Below are positions 26,272 to 34,676 of a stretch of 64,000 nt of DNA, piece after piece. The stretch covers positions 1,178,001 through 1,242,000 of the forward strand of contig NZ_QXMH01000002.1 in assembly GCF_003568665.1 (NCBI RefSeq). Reading direction: 5' to 3'. Origin of the DNA: Chitinophaga alhagiae (lineage in GTDB: Bacteria; Bacteroidota; Bacteroidia; Chitinophagales; Chitinophagaceae). The notes beneath the pieces were generated by a model that was given only the letters and a program-made list of their open reading frames with translations, was not told the origin of the DNA and ran no database searches. The position numbers and the translations under genes are program-made. Numbering within the stretch: the first letter of the stretch is position 1; every line of letters starts with the position of its first letter.

Positions 26272-29178
26272 ATGCGGCATGCACTGATTTTTACTTTTTT
26301 ATTGCTGACCTGCGCACATGGGTTGTTTGCGCAGGAACTGGTACTGAAAGGTGTGTTGAGAGATAAAGGGGATAGTACCGTTCTGAGAAATGCAACCGTA
26401 AGGCTAAGCTCCCCGGAAGATGCCGCATTCAGGAAACAGGCTATCACCAATGCCTCCGGCGCTTTTGAACTCACAGGCCTTTCCCGGAAACCTTACATTC
26501 TCACCATCAGCTTTGTAGGCTACGGGGAACTGACCCGCGCCATTATGCTGCAGGCGGAAACGCAGGACCTGGGCACTATCTATATGCCCAAATCTTCCCG
26601 CGAGCTGAAGGAAGTAGTGATCAAAGGCCAGGTGCCGCCCTCCCAGCAAAAAGGAGATACCCTGCAGTACAATGCGGACGCCTATAAGGTAAACCCGGAC
26701 GCCAGCGGGGAAGACCTGGTGAAAAAGATGCCCGGCATTACCGTAGAGAACGGTACCGTAAAGGCTGGCGGCGAAGATGTAAAGAAAATTACGGTAGACG
26801 GCAAAGAGTTTTTCGGGGACGATGCTACGCTGGCCCTGCGCAACCTGCCTGCCGAAGTGATCTCCAAAATAGAGGTGTTTGACAGGATGAGCGACCAGGC
26901 GCGGTTCACCGGCTTTGACGACGGGAACTCCGTAAAGGCCATTAACATTGTGACCCGCGCGGAGATGCGGCAGGGGCAGTTTGGCAGGGTATACGCCGGT
27001 TATGGTACAGACGGGCGTTATTCCGCCGGTGGTAACGTGAACCTTTTCAAAGACGATAAACGTATTTCCATTATAGGCCTGGCCAATAACGTGAACCAGC
27101 AGAACTTTTCCAGCCAGGACCTGCTGGGCGTGCAGAACGCAGGCGGCGGAGGCCGCGGCGGCGGGCGTGGGGGCAGAGGTGGCGGCCGTGGCGGCGGCGG
27201 TTTTGGAGGCGGTGGCAGCAACTTTATGGTGGGCCAGCAGAACGGCCTCAATACCACCAATTCCTTCGGTACCAACTTTAACGATAACTGGGGTAAAAAA
27301 GTGACCTTCAGCGGCAGTTATTTCTTCAATAACGCTACCCAGCGCAATTCAGAAATATCCCGTGTGCAAACCGCCATAGATTCCATTACCCAGCGGATAG
27401 AGAACGATACGGCCACCAGCGGCAGCACCAACTACAACCACCGCATCAATGCGCGCGTGGAGTATAACATTGATTCCAGCAATACCATCATATTTACGCC
27501 CAGCATCAGCTTCCAGAAGAACAGCGGGTTCTCCAACTCCTTTGGCAACACGCTCACCAACGAAGACCTGATGAGCACCAACGCGGCCAACAGCGACAGG
27601 GTCAATTCCGGCTACAACCTGAACGGCAACCTGCTGTACCGCCATGCTTTTGCCAAACGCGGGCGCACCATCAGCGTGGGCCTGGGCCTGAGCACTAATG
27701 ACCGTACGGGAGAAACCTTTACCAACAGTGACCTCAACTACATTGTAGGGAAAGGCATAGATGACTCCCTGCGCCAGCGCGTAAGGCCCCTTTCCAACGG
27801 CCAGTCTTTCAACGTGAACGTGTCTTACACAGAGCCCGTAGGCAAGTCAGGCCAGCTACAGGTGAGCTACAACCCCTCCTGGTCAAAGAACAGCTCAGAC
27901 CGCAAGGCGTATGAGTACGACTATGACGGGAAAGACTATACTGTACTTGACCCTTCACAGTCCAACCTCTTCAGCAACAAATACAACACGCAGGCTGCAG
28001 GGCTTACTTACCGCCTGGGCAACCGTGACAAGATGCTGTCTGTAGGCGTTAACTACCAGTACGCGGAAATGGAGACGAAGAGAGAGTACCCCACCGTGTT
28101 TGCCGGTAAGCAGAGCTTCCAGAACATATTGCCGAATGCCATGCTGATGTACAAGCTGTCTGACTACAGCCGTCTCCGCATCTTCTACCGGTCATCCACC
28201 AATCAGCCGTCTATAGACCAGCTGCAGGATGTATACATCTATTCCGGCCTTACCAACGTGCGGATCGGTAACCCCAACCTGCGGCAGCAGTTCGGGCATA
28301 TGGTGGCCGGCCGGTACAACTACACCAATACGGCCAACGGGAATAATTTCTTTGCCAACCTGTTCGTACAGACCAACCAGGACTATATTGCCAACGGCAT
28401 TTATACCAGCGCGCGAGACTCCCTGCTGACAGCTACGGACACGCTGAAGGCAGGCGGCCGCCTGACCAAGGCCATGAACATGGACGGGTATTTCAGCGCA
28501 CGGTCTTTCTTCACTTACGGGGTGCCGCTGAAGTTCATCAAGTCCAATTTCAACATGAACGCGGGGCTGGGTTATGTGCGTACCCCCGGCGTGTCCAACT
28601 ACGTAGAAGGGTTTTCCCACAACTACAATTACAGCCTGGGCGCGGTGGTCAGCAGCAACATCAGCGAATATGTTGACTTTACCGTGTCTTACAACGCCAA
28701 CTTCAATGTACTCAAGAATACCATAGACCCCCGTAACAACGCCAATTACTCTACCCACAATGCGGCCGCCAGCGTAAACCTGCTGAGCAAGAACGGCTGG
28801 GTGGTGCAGAACGAGGTGAACCATACCTTTACCAAAGGCCTGGGTGATGGTTTTGACCAGCGCTTCTGGCTCTGGAATGCCGCCGTAGGCAAGAAGTTCC
28901 TCAAAAACCAGCGCGGAGAGCTGCGGCTGTCTGTATTTGACCTGCTGAAACAGAACCGTAGCGTAAGCCGTACCATGAACGGCCTGGAGATCATTGACGA
29001 GCAAAACCAGGTGCTCACCCAGTATTTTATGCTTACATTTACTTACCGGTTAAGGAACTTTGGCAAGCTCAAGATGCCGGAACGCGAGGAGCGGGGCAAT
29101 TTCCGTGAGCGGTTTGACCGGGGCGGCAACCGTGGAGACGGCCCTCCCGGCTCGATGCAGCGCAACAGATCGTTTTAA
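26272..29178 (+). CDS. Outer-membrane beta-barrel protein, TonB-receptor-like, with Gly-rich insert
   Basis: A signal peptide (ends GLFAQ) is followed by a carboxypeptidase-regulatory-like domain (about residues 25-105; LRNATVRLSSPE..ASGAFELTGL) and a plug-like domain (GDTLQYNADAYKVNPDASGEDLVKKMPGITVENG, VDGKEFFGDDATLALRNLPAEVISKIEVFD). A long C-terminal beta-barrel ends in TYRLRNFG. This matches the outer membrane beta-barrel family of Bacteroidota; no TonB box is evident. An almost pure Gly/Arg stretch at about 290-320 interrupts the early barrel region. The ECF sigma gene begins 21 bp after the stop codon, so co-transcription is likely. Confidence 0.9.
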   Translation: MRHALIFTFLLLTCAHGLFAQELVLKGVLRDKGDSTVLRNATVRLSSPEDAAFRKQAITNASGAFELTGLSRKPYILTISFVGYGELTRAIMLQAETQDLGTIYMPKSSRELKEVVIKGQVPPSQQKGDTLQYNADAYKVNPDASGEDLVKKMPGITVENGTVKAGGEDVKKITVDGKEFFGDDATLALRNLPAEVISKIEVFDRMSDQARFTGFDDGNSVKAINIVTRAEMRQGQFGRVYAGYGTDGRYSAGGNVNLFKDDKRISIIGLANNVNQQNFSSQDLLGVQNAGGGGRGGGRGGRGGGRGGGGFGGGGSNFMVGQQNGLNTTNSFGTNFNDNWGKKVTFSGSYFFNNATQRNSEISRVQTAIDSITQRIENDTATSGSTNYNHRINARVEYNIDSSNTIIFTPSISFQKNSGFSNSFGNTLTNEDLMSTNAANSDRVNSGYNLNGNLLYRHAFAKRGRTISVGLGLSTNDRTGETFTNSDLNYIVGKGIDDSLRQRVRPLSNGQSFNVNVSYTEPVGKSGQLQVSYNPSWSKNSSDRKAYEYDYDGKDYTVLDPSQSNLFSNKYNTQAAGLTYRLGNRDKMLSVGVNYQYAEMETKREYPTVFAGKQSFQNILPNAMLMYKLSDYSRLRIFYRSSTNQPSIDQLQDVYIYSGLTNVRIGNPNLRQQFGHMVAGRYNYTNTANGNNFFANLFVQTNQDYIANGIYTSARDSLLTATDTLKAGGRLTKAMNMDGYFSARSFFTYGVPLKFIKSNFNMNAGLGYVRTPGVSNYVEGFSHNYNYSLGAVVSSNISEYVDFTVSYNANFNVLKNTIDPRNNANYSTHNAAASVNLLSKNGWVVQNEVNHTFTKGLGDGFDQRFWLWNAAVGKKFLKNQRGELRLSVFDLLKQNRSVSRTMNGLEIIDEQNQVLTQYFMLTFTYRLRNFGKLKMPEREERGNFRERFDRGGNRGDGPPGSMQRNRSF

Positions 29179-29199
29179 CATCCATTACACCGAGCGCAA

Positions 29200-29766
29200 T
29201 TGACGGACATCATAGCACAATTAAAGCAGGGGAACGAGGCCGCCTTCAAGGATCTGGTGGCCCGTTGGCAGGGCATGGTCTATAACACTGCCCTCGGTAT
29301 CCTGCAAAATGCCGCCGATGCCGAAGATGTAGCGCAGGAAGTGTTCATGCAGGTGTTTGAATCTGTGGCCAGCTTCAAGGGGGAATCACAGATCTCCACC
29401 TGGCTCTACCGCATTACGGTAACCAAGTGCCTGGACCATCTGCGGAAAAAAACGCGTAAAAAGCGCTGGGGCAAGGTGTACAGCCTGTTTGGCCAGCAAA
29501 ACGAGCTGCTCATAGACCCGCCGGATTTTCACCATCCCGGCGTACAGCTGGCAGACAAGGAACGGGCCGCCCTGCTGTTCAAAGCCATCGGCCGCCTGCC
29601 CGAGAGCCAGAAAGTGGCCTTTGTGCTGCAAAAGCTGGAAGGCCTCAGCAGCCGGCAGATAGGGGAGGCCATGGATGCCAGCGTGTCTGCCGTGGAGGGG
29701 CTGCTGCACCGGGCCAAGCAGAACCTGCGGGAGCAACTGGAAGATTATTACAGAAATGAAGATTAA
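29200..29766 (+). CDS. ECF-type RNA polymerase sigma factor
   Basis: Region 2 (NEAAFKDLVARWQGMVYNTALGIL, DAEDVAQEVFMQVFESVASFKGESQISTWLYRITVTKCLDHLRKK) and region 4 (AIGRLPESQKVAFVLQKLEGLSSRQIGEAMDASVSAVEGLLHRAKQNLREQL) are complete. The start is TTG; MTDIIAQLKQGN aligns with the usual N-terminus, and no ATG fits. It is followed by a probable anti-sigma gene and two Spy/CpxP-like periplasmic proteins, and preceded by an outer-membrane protein, so an envelope-stress role is inferred. Confidence 0.93.
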   Translation: MTDIIAQLKQGNEAAFKDLVARWQGMVYNTALGILQNAADAEDVAQEVFMQVFESVASFKGESQISTWLYRITVTKCLDHLRKKTRKKRWGKVYSLFGQQNELLIDPPDFHHPGVQLADKERAALLFKAIGRLPESQKVAFVLQKLEGLSSRQIGEAMDASVSAVEGLLHRAKQNLREQLEDYYRNED

Positions 29767-29812
29767 GTGCAAGTTTTCAGCATAATTATCGTCTAACTTA
29801 AATACAGCGAAT

Positions 29813-30157
29813 ATGAAGCAGAGACGAGACATACAACAGGAAACGGAACAGGCCATGCGCAGCCTTGACGGGGTGCAGCGTGCGGAACCGGCGCCTTATT
29901 TCTACACCCGGCTCATGGCGCGCATGCAGCGGGCCAGGCCCGCGGATGCCTGGGAACGTCTTATTGCGCTGATCACCAGGCCCTCCGTTGCCATTACGGC
30001 CGTGGTGCTGATACTGGCCGCCAACAGTTTCATGTTTGTATCACAAATGCGGCATTCTTCAGAACTGGTGGAGATCACCGCCCTGCAGCAGGCCTTTGCC
30101 GATGAGTACCAGCTCGGCATCACTACTTTTTACGAATATGATAAAACAGAACCATAA
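29813..30157 (+). CDS. Small membrane protein, probable anti-sigma factor
   Basis: A 114-residue protein: a cytosolic N-terminus (residues 1-60, with LDGVQRAEPAPYFYTRLMARMQ), one membrane helix (AITAVVLILAANSFMFV) and a short outer tail. The APYFYTRLMARM phrase is common in Bacteroidota membrane proteins encoded next to ECF sigma genes. No zinc-finger Cys residues are present. Position directly after the sigma gene is the main basis for calling it anti-sigma. The stop codon overlaps the next ATG by one base (TAATG). Confidence 0.7.
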   Translation: MKQRRDIQQETEQAMRSLDGVQRAEPAPYFYTRLMARMQRARPADAWERLIALITRPSVAITAVVLILAANSFMFVSQMRHSSELVEITALQQAFADEYQLGITTFYEYDKTEP

Positions 30158-30681
30158 TGAAGGAAGCGTTTGCCAGGAATAAGGTACTGAGTTTGCTGGT
30201 GCTGGTACTGTTACTCACCAATATTCTGCTGCTGGTATTTTTTGTATGGAAGAAGCCGGAGCCACCCCACCCCGGTGGCGGCACTGCCAGAAGCGGCAGG
30301 GGAGAAACAACGCAAATACTGGAAAAGGAAGTAGGCTTTGACGCGCAGCAGATGGAGCAGTACAGGAAACTGAAAGAGCAGCATTGGGATAGAATGAAGC
30401 CGTATTTCGGGGAGCTGCGCACTGCCCGGAACAATTTTTACAAGCTGCTGAACGAGGCCAGCGTGCCCGATTCAGTGATCAACAGCGCCGCGGACTCCAT
30501 TGCCGCCAAACAGAAACAGATGGACCTGCAAACGTTCCGGCACTTTCAGCAGGTGAAAGCCATCGGTACGCCTGAGCAGCAGGCCAAATTTGACACGCTG
30601 GTGCAGCAGGTGATCAAACGCATGGGCGGAGGCCCGCGCAGAAGCCAGCCTAAAGAAGATAGTACCCGTCAGGGATCATGA
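30157..30681 (+). CDS. Periplasmic heavy-metal-resistance/CpxP-like protein, membrane-anchored
   Basis: An uncleaved N-terminal membrane helix (LSLLVLVLLLTNILLLVFFVW) anchors a Pro/Gly linker and a long helical domain (residues 55-165). The pattern EVGFDAQQMEQYRKLKEQHWDRMKPYFGELR...TFRHFQQVKAIGTPEQQAKFDTLVQQV matches the Metal_resist/Spy-CpxP fold, which senses or buffers envelope stress or metals. It is translationally coupled to the preceding probable anti-sigma gene. Confidence 0.82.
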   Translation: MKEAFARNKVLSLLVLVLLLTNILLLVFFVWKKPEPPHPGGGTARSGRGETTQILEKEVGFDAQQMEQYRKLKEQHWDRMKPYFGELRTARNNFYKLLNEASVPDSVINSAADSIAAKQKQMDLQTFRHFQQVKAIGTPEQQAKFDTLVQQVIKRMGGGPRRSQPKEDSTRQGS

Positions 30682-30731
30682 GCATCTATTATATATAAAT
30701 TTCCTTAACAGCACCCTCAAATAACGAAAAC

Positions 30732-31118
30732 ATGAAAAAGCTCCTATTATTGCTGGCTTTCGGGCTGGCCGTGACTTTCAGTGCCCAGGCCCAGCAGGGT
30801 GGCGGCCAGCGCCGCAGCGTGGAAGAACGCGTAAAAATGACGGTAGACCGCATGAAGGAAACCCTGCAGATCAATCAGGACCAGGCTACCAAGCTGGAAG
30901 CCGTGTTCACCAAGTCTTTCAAAGACATGGAGAAAGCCCGCGAAGATGCCAGAAGCTCCGGCAACCGCATGGACCGTGAGGCGTTCACGAAGTTTTCCAA
31001 GGAAAGAGATGAAAAGGTAAAATCCATTCTTACGGAAGAGCAGTACAAAAAGTACGAAGCCGCCGAAAAAGAAAGGCGCCAGCGCATGGGCAACCGTGGC
31101 GGCGGCGGGAACAACTAA
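30732..31118 (+). CDS. Spy/CpxP-like periplasmic protein
   Basis: A signal peptide (MKKLLLLLAFGLAVTFSAQAQ) is followed by about 100 helical residues with the LTxxQ-like repeats of Spy/CpxP: VDRMKETLQINQDQATKLEAVF and VKSILTEEQYKKYEAAEKERRQRM. The ends are Gly-rich. The family acts as periplasmic chaperone or stress sensor. It is the last gene of the sigma-factor cluster and is followed by a strong terminator. A second member of the same fold is encoded just upstream. Confidence 0.82.
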   Translation: MKKLLLLLAFGLAVTFSAQAQQGGGQRRSVEERVKMTVDRMKETLQINQDQATKLEAVFTKSFKDMEKAREDARSSGNRMDREAFTKFSKERDEKVKSILTEEQYKKYEAAEKERRQRMGNRGGGGNN

Positions 31119-31139
31119 GTCCCGCAAGGAAAGTAATGG

Positions 31140-31197
31140 GCCGTATCATACCGCAAAATAACCCGGAAGAATGCACGCGGTATGGTGCGGCTTTTTT
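31140..31197 (+). terminator. Terminator closing the ECF sigma/Spy cluster
   Basis: Arms GCCGTATCATACCGC (31140-31154) and GCGGTATGGTGCGGC (31177-31191) pair with two mismatches, followed by TTTTTT. This long hairpin rules out the more upstream in-frame starts of the cardiolipin synthase gene. Confidence 0.85.
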
Positions 31198-31233
31198 ATG
31201 CCATGTAAAGAAATCCGTATTATTGTATACGGT

Positions 31234-32706
31234 ATGCTGCAATTCCTCAAAGACCACTGGCAATCAATCGGCATTATTCTCCTCTACGGCCTTACGGCGC
31301 TGGTAGCCGTAAAAGCCCTTATGGAAACCCGCACCACCGGCAAAACCCTGGCCTACCTGCTGCTGCTTTTTTTCATTCCCGGCCTGGGCGTGGTGATCTA
31401 CCTCCTGATTGGCGTGAACCGCCGCATCAACCGCATTTACAGCCGCAAATGGATGAGCAACGTACGCCTCAGCGAGCGGCTGAAAGATTACCTCCGCAAA
31501 GAGAACCGCGCCACCCTGCTGGAACATTCCGCGCTGGTAGACAATAAGGGCGGTATTGCCCGCCTGCTTTTCCGGGATACGCTGTCTCCCATCACGGCAG
31601 ACAATGAAACAGCGCTGCTCATTAACGGCGAAGAAAAATTTCCCGCCCTGCTCGCCGCCCTGCGCGGCGCGCGGCATCACATCCACCTGGAATATTACAT
31701 TTTTGAAGAAGACATTATTGGCCGCGAGGTGATGGACATCCTGATGCAAAAAGCCAGGGAAGGCGTGGAAGTGCGTTTTATTTATGACGATTTTGGCAGC
31801 AGTGACATTAACCGCCGCTTCCTCCGGGAAATGAGGGCCGCCGGCGTGGAAGTATACCCCTTCTACAAGATCAGGCTGCTGGCCAACCGCCTCAATTACC
31901 GCAACCACCGCAAAATAGTGGTGATAGACGGGCATACCGGCTTTATAGGCGGCATCAATATCGCGGACCGGTACATCAACGATCCCCAATACCGCCAGGC
32001 GCACCCGCACTGGCCTTTCTGGAGAGATACCCACCTCCGTATCAAAGGCCAGGGCGTGCATACGCTGCAGTTCCTGTTCATGGGAGACTGGAACTTTTGC
32101 GCGGAAGCGGACCTGCCCATTACGCAGGATTTTTTCCCGGACATAGAGACCAAAGGAGATGACCTGGTACAGATAGCCGCCAGCGGCCCTGATTCAGAGC
32201 GGTCTTCCATTATGCTTTCATTCCTGGCCGCCATCAACCAGGCGGAGCGTTCCGTATACATCACCACCCCGTATTTTATTCCCAACGATTCTATTTACAA
32301 CGCCCTGCAGCAGGCCGCGCTTTCCGGCGTAGACGTACGCCTGCTGGTGCCGGGAGAAAGTGACAGCCGCCTGGTGAACAAGGCCGCGGAATCTTTTTAT
32401 GAAGACCTGCTGGCCTGCGGTGTGCGCATTTTCCGGTACAACAAGGGTTTTGTACACGCCAAAACCATGGTGGTAGACGATAACCTGTCTGTAGTAGGCA
32501 CCGCCAACATGGACATCCGCAGCTTTGACTTTAACTTTGAAGTAAATGCCTTTGTATACAGCCGGGAAATCAACTGGCAGCTCTCGGAAGCCTTTCTGCA
32601 AGACGCCCTTTACAGCAACGAGCTGATGCTGGACACCTGGCGGGCCCGCGGCCGCTTCTCCAGGCTGGGGGAGGCGGTGGTGCGGTTGATATCGCCGTTG
32701 TTGTAG
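31234..32706 (+). CDS. cls: Cardiolipin synthase, phospholipase D family
   Basis: The start chosen (MLQFLKDHW) lies beyond the terminator; earlier in-frame starts lie inside it. Two N-terminal membrane helices (IGIILLYGLTALVAV, LAYLLLLFFIPGLGVVIYLLI) are followed by two phospholipase D domains. The HKD motifs are NYRNHRKIVVIDG with His225 and FVHAKTMVVDD with His408, each followed by the GG/GTANMD segment. The enzyme joins two phosphatidylglycerols, or PG with another lipid, to make cardiolipin in the inner membrane. The 490-residue length is normal for the family. Confidence 0.95.
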   Translation: MLQFLKDHWQSIGIILLYGLTALVAVKALMETRTTGKTLAYLLLLFFIPGLGVVIYLLIGVNRRINRIYSRKWMSNVRLSERLKDYLRKENRATLLEHSALVDNKGGIARLLFRDTLSPITADNETALLINGEEKFPALLAALRGARHHIHLEYYIFEEDIIGREVMDILMQKAREGVEVRFIYDDFGSSDINRRFLREMRAAGVEVYPFYKIRLLANRLNYRNHRKIVVIDGHTGFIGGINIADRYINDPQYRQAHPHWPFWRDTHLRIKGQGVHTLQFLFMGDWNFCAEADLPITQDFFPDIETKGDDLVQIAASGPDSERSSIMLSFLAAINQAERSVYITTPYFIPNDSIYNALQQAALSGVDVRLLVPGESDSRLVNKAAESFYEDLLACGVRIFRYNKGFVHAKTMVVDDNLSVVGTANMDIRSFDFNFEVNAFVYSREINWQLSEAFLQDALYSNELMLDTWRARGRFSRLGEAVVRLISPLL

Positions 32707-32737
32707 TGGAAAAGCAAAAAATCTCTCCCGGAGAAAA

Positions 32738-32783
32738 AAATAAATCGATGGATTTCGATATTTCAAAAAACTCCCTATATTTG
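32738..32783 (+). promoter_or_regulatory. arsR-type gene promoter with AAATAAATCGAT motif
   Basis: TATATTTG (32776-32783) is a perfect TAnnTTTG element only four bases before the ATG, so the transcript may be leaderless; TTTC at 32753-32756 gives a 19-bp spacing. AAATAAATCGAT (32738-32749) recurs exactly at 33088-33099 before the SDR gene. Confidence 0.65.
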
Positions 32784-32787
32784 CATC

Positions 32788-33057
32788 ATGGACGCAGCGA
32801 TGATTGAGAAAGCGGCGAACGCACTGGCTGACAAAAACCGGATGGCTATACTCATGAAGATAGCACGGCAGGAGTGTATCTGCTGCGGCGAGATCAAGGA
32901 CCTGACCTGTCTTTCGCAACCTACTGTGTCACATCACATCAAGATACTGGTAGACAGCGGGGTGCTCATCAGCACCAAGGAGGGCCGGAACGTAACATTG
33001 ACCATCAACAAGGAAATGATGAAACACCTTTCCATGTTCTTTTTACAGCTCAGCTGA
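32788..33057 (+). CDS. ArsR-family winged-helix transcriptional regulator
   Basis: An 89-residue protein with the ArsR fold: ALADKNRMAILMKIARQECICCGEIKDL, the recognition helix SQPTVSHHIKILVDSGVLISTKEGRNVTLTIN. Cys30, Cys32, Cys33 and Cys41 sit around helix 3, where metal or redox-sensing ArsR members have ligands, so thiol or metal sensing is possible. It is followed 62 bp later by an SDR gene that shares an upstream 12-bp motif; repression of both by this protein is the simplest model. Confidence 0.9.
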   Translation: MDAAMIEKAANALADKNRMAILMKIARQECICCGEIKDLTCLSQPTVSHHIKILVDSGVLISTKEGRNVTLTINKEMMKHLSMFFLQLS

Positions 33058-33087
33058 TTTTTTTTGCACTAATACATTGAAGTTTTT

Positions 33088-33099
33088 AAATAAATCGAT
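33088..33099 (+). promoter_or_regulatory. Second AAATAAATCGAT motif, upstream of SDR gene
   Basis: Identical over 12 bp to the motif before the ArsR gene, 20 bp before the SDR start codon, with the self-complementary core ATCGAT. Candidate ArsR operator. Confidence 0.5.
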
Positions 33100-33119
33100 A
33101 TTAATTAACACACACTTTT

Positions 33120-33881
33120 ATGAGCACCTTACAGAATAAAGTGGCCGTCATTACCGGCGGCAACAGTGGAATAGGTTACGCTACGGCGGAAGAGTTCATA
33201 GCCAGGGGGGCAAAGGTGGTGATCACGGGGCGCAACCGCACTGCTGTTGAAGCGGCTGCCGCCACGCTGGGCAGCGGTACTTTGGGTATTACCGCCAACC
33301 AGGCCAGCCTCACCGATGCCGCACAGCTCACTGCACAGGTAAAAGCCGCCTATGGCAAGGTTGACGTGCTGTTCGTCAACGCCGGCATAGGAGCGTTTCT
33401 GCCCGTAGAGCAGGTTACGGAAGAACAATTTGACGAAACCATGAACATAAATTTCAAGGGCGCCTTTTTTACCGTACAAAAATTTCTGCCCTTGCTGAAC
33501 GATGGCGCTTCCATCGTACTGTTATCTTCCGTGAATGCCTTTACAGGCATGCCGGGGTCTTCAGTATATTCTGCCAGTAAAGCCGCACTGAACTCCCTTG
33601 GCCGAACGTTAAGTCGTGAACTGGCCTCCCGCAACATCCGTGTAAACGTGGTGAACCCGGGCCCCATTGTAACACCCATACTGGCCAAAGCCGGTATGGA
33701 CGATGACAGCATAGCAGCGTTCCGTAAGAAGTTTGCAGAAAGGATACCGCTTAACCGCCCCGGGCAATCGGCAGAAGTAGCTAAACTGGTGGCCTTCCTG
33801 GCCTCCTCTGACGCTTCTTTCATTACCGGCGCAGAATACAATATTGATGGTGGGCTCACCATTCATGAACTGGTAGGATAA
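33120..33881 (+). CDS. SDR-family NAD(P)-dependent oxidoreductase
   Basis: A 253-residue classical short-chain dehydrogenase. The cofactor motif is TGGNSGIG (residues 12-19), with NAGIG, the catalytic SSVNAF Ser and YSASK (Tyr/Lys), and PGPIVTP. The TGRNR segment after strand 2 has basic residues that favour NADP(H). The substrate is unknown. It is probably controlled by the ArsR protein encoded just upstream and ends before a terminator hairpin. Confidence 0.93.
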   Translation: MSTLQNKVAVITGGNSGIGYATAEEFIARGAKVVITGRNRTAVEAAAATLGSGTLGITANQASLTDAAQLTAQVKAAYGKVDVLFVNAGIGAFLPVEQVTEEQFDETMNINFKGAFFTVQKFLPLLNDGASIVLLSSVNAFTGMPGSSVYSASKAALNSLGRTLSRELASRNIRVNVVNPGPIVTPILAKAGMDDDSIAAFRKKFAERIPLNRPGQSAEVAKLVAFLASSDASFITGAEYNIDGGLTIHELVG

Positions 33882-33963
33882 AATTTGGAAGACTGCATAG
33901 TTTCATAGTCCCGTTGTATTGACCCTGATGCGTTTTTAAAACAGATTGACACTAGCGAACAAG

Positions 33964-33996
33964 GCCGGGCAGTTTCGCACTGGTCCCGGCTTTTTC
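33964..33996 (+). terminator. Terminator after SDR gene
   Basis: GCCGGG (33964-33969) pairs with CCCGGC (33985-33990), followed by TTTTTCTTT. It lies 83 bp past the stop codon and just before the thioesterase gene. Confidence 0.65.
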
Positions 33997-34026
33997 TTTA
34001 CATTCGAAGCATTAAAACCATGTGAT

Positions 34027-34500
34027 ATGACCAAAGAACCGGAAAGCCTTTACATTATCCGTTTTAATGACTGCGACCCGTTCAGCCACCTGAACAATGC
34101 TGCATATATCAACTATTTTATGAATGCCCGTGAAGACCACCTGGTGGATGCTTACGGCATTCAGCTGAAAGACTACGCGGCCAAGGGGTTTGGCTGGGTA
34201 GTGACCCAGCACCAGGTAGCCTATCTGAAACCGGCGCTGGTAGCAGAGCGGGTGTATATCTTTTCCCGCGTGCTGGATTTTACGGACAGCCAGATAAGGG
34301 TAGAAATGTGGATGACGGACGAAGAAAAGAAAAAAGTGAAATCCCTGCTCTGGTCTACTTTCACCCATATAGACCTGAAAACCGGCCGCCGCGCCGTACA
34401 CGATGCGGGCATGATGGAACTGCTGACCCAGATTGCCGCGGACCAGCTGCCGGCAGATACCTTTGAGCAACGGATGGCCGCTATGCGGCAGCCGGCCTGA
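34027..34500 (+). CDS. Acyl-CoA thioesterase, hotdog fold (4HBT type)
   Basis: The start is set at the ATG of MTKEPESLY; the longer frame would begin inside or before the preceding terminator. The motif FNDCDPFSHLNNAAYINYFMNARE is the active-site region of the 4-hydroxybenzoyl-CoA thioesterase/YbgC group, with the catalytic Asp in the DPFSHLNN loop. At 157 residues it is a single hotdog domain. It should hydrolyse an acyl-CoA; the chain specificity is unknown. It is transcribed as a single gene ended by a hairpin. Confidence 0.88.
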   Translation: MTKEPESLYIIRFNDCDPFSHLNNAAYINYFMNAREDHLVDAYGIQLKDYAAKGFGWVVTQHQVAYLKPALVAERVYIFSRVLDFTDSQIRVEMWMTDEEKKKVKSLLWSTFTHIDLKTGRRAVHDAGMMELLTQIAADQLPADTFEQRMAAMRQPA

Positions 34501-34543
34501 GGTATCTTTTGTTAACACCCTTTTAAAAATATTGAACCGAATA

Positions 34544-34564
34544 AGTAAACAGTTGTAGGAAAAC
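34544..34564 (+). repeat. 21-nt direct repeat, copy 1
   Basis: AGTAAACAGTTGTAGGAAAA plus C is identical to 41404-41424. In both places it stands just before a terminator hairpin, so the two copies bracket the TetR-TolC-ABC cluster. Confidence 0.9.
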
Positions 34565-34568
34565 AGCC

Positions 34569-34596
34569 GCCGGGGTAATCATGCCCCGGCTTTTTT
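34569..34596 (+). terminator. Terminator after thioesterase gene
   Basis: A perfect hairpin GCCGGGG-TAATCATG-CCCCGGC is followed by TTTTTT, separating the thioesterase from the TetR operon. Confidence 0.92.
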
Positions 34597-34606
34597 CAAA
34601 ATTTTA

Positions 34607-34637
34607 TTTGGCCCGCTCAATTATTTTAATACCTTTG
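34607..34637 (+). promoter_or_regulatory. Promoter of the TetR-family regulator gene
   Basis: TTTG (34607-34610), 19 bp, then TACCTTTG (34630-34637): both elements of the Bacteroidota sigma-ABfr promoter at normal spacing. The operator block begins 9 bp downstream. Confidence 0.82.
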
Positions 34638-34645
34638 TCGCGGAG

Positions 34646-34676
34646 TTAACCAAATGGTTAAACAAATAAGTTAAAG
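34646..34676 (+). promoter_or_regulatory. TetR operator block, copy 1
   Basis: The perfect palindrome TTAACC-AAAT-GGTTAA (34646-34661) is followed by an extra GTTAA half-site. The 31-bp block ends at the base before the ATG and agrees at 25 of 31 positions with the block before the TolC gene. Confidence 0.78.

Noticed and set aside
31171..31233. N-terminal extension of cardiolipin synthase
   Set aside because: It would start inside a strong terminator hairpin and adds no membrane helix; the ATG at 31234 gives the normal N-terminus.
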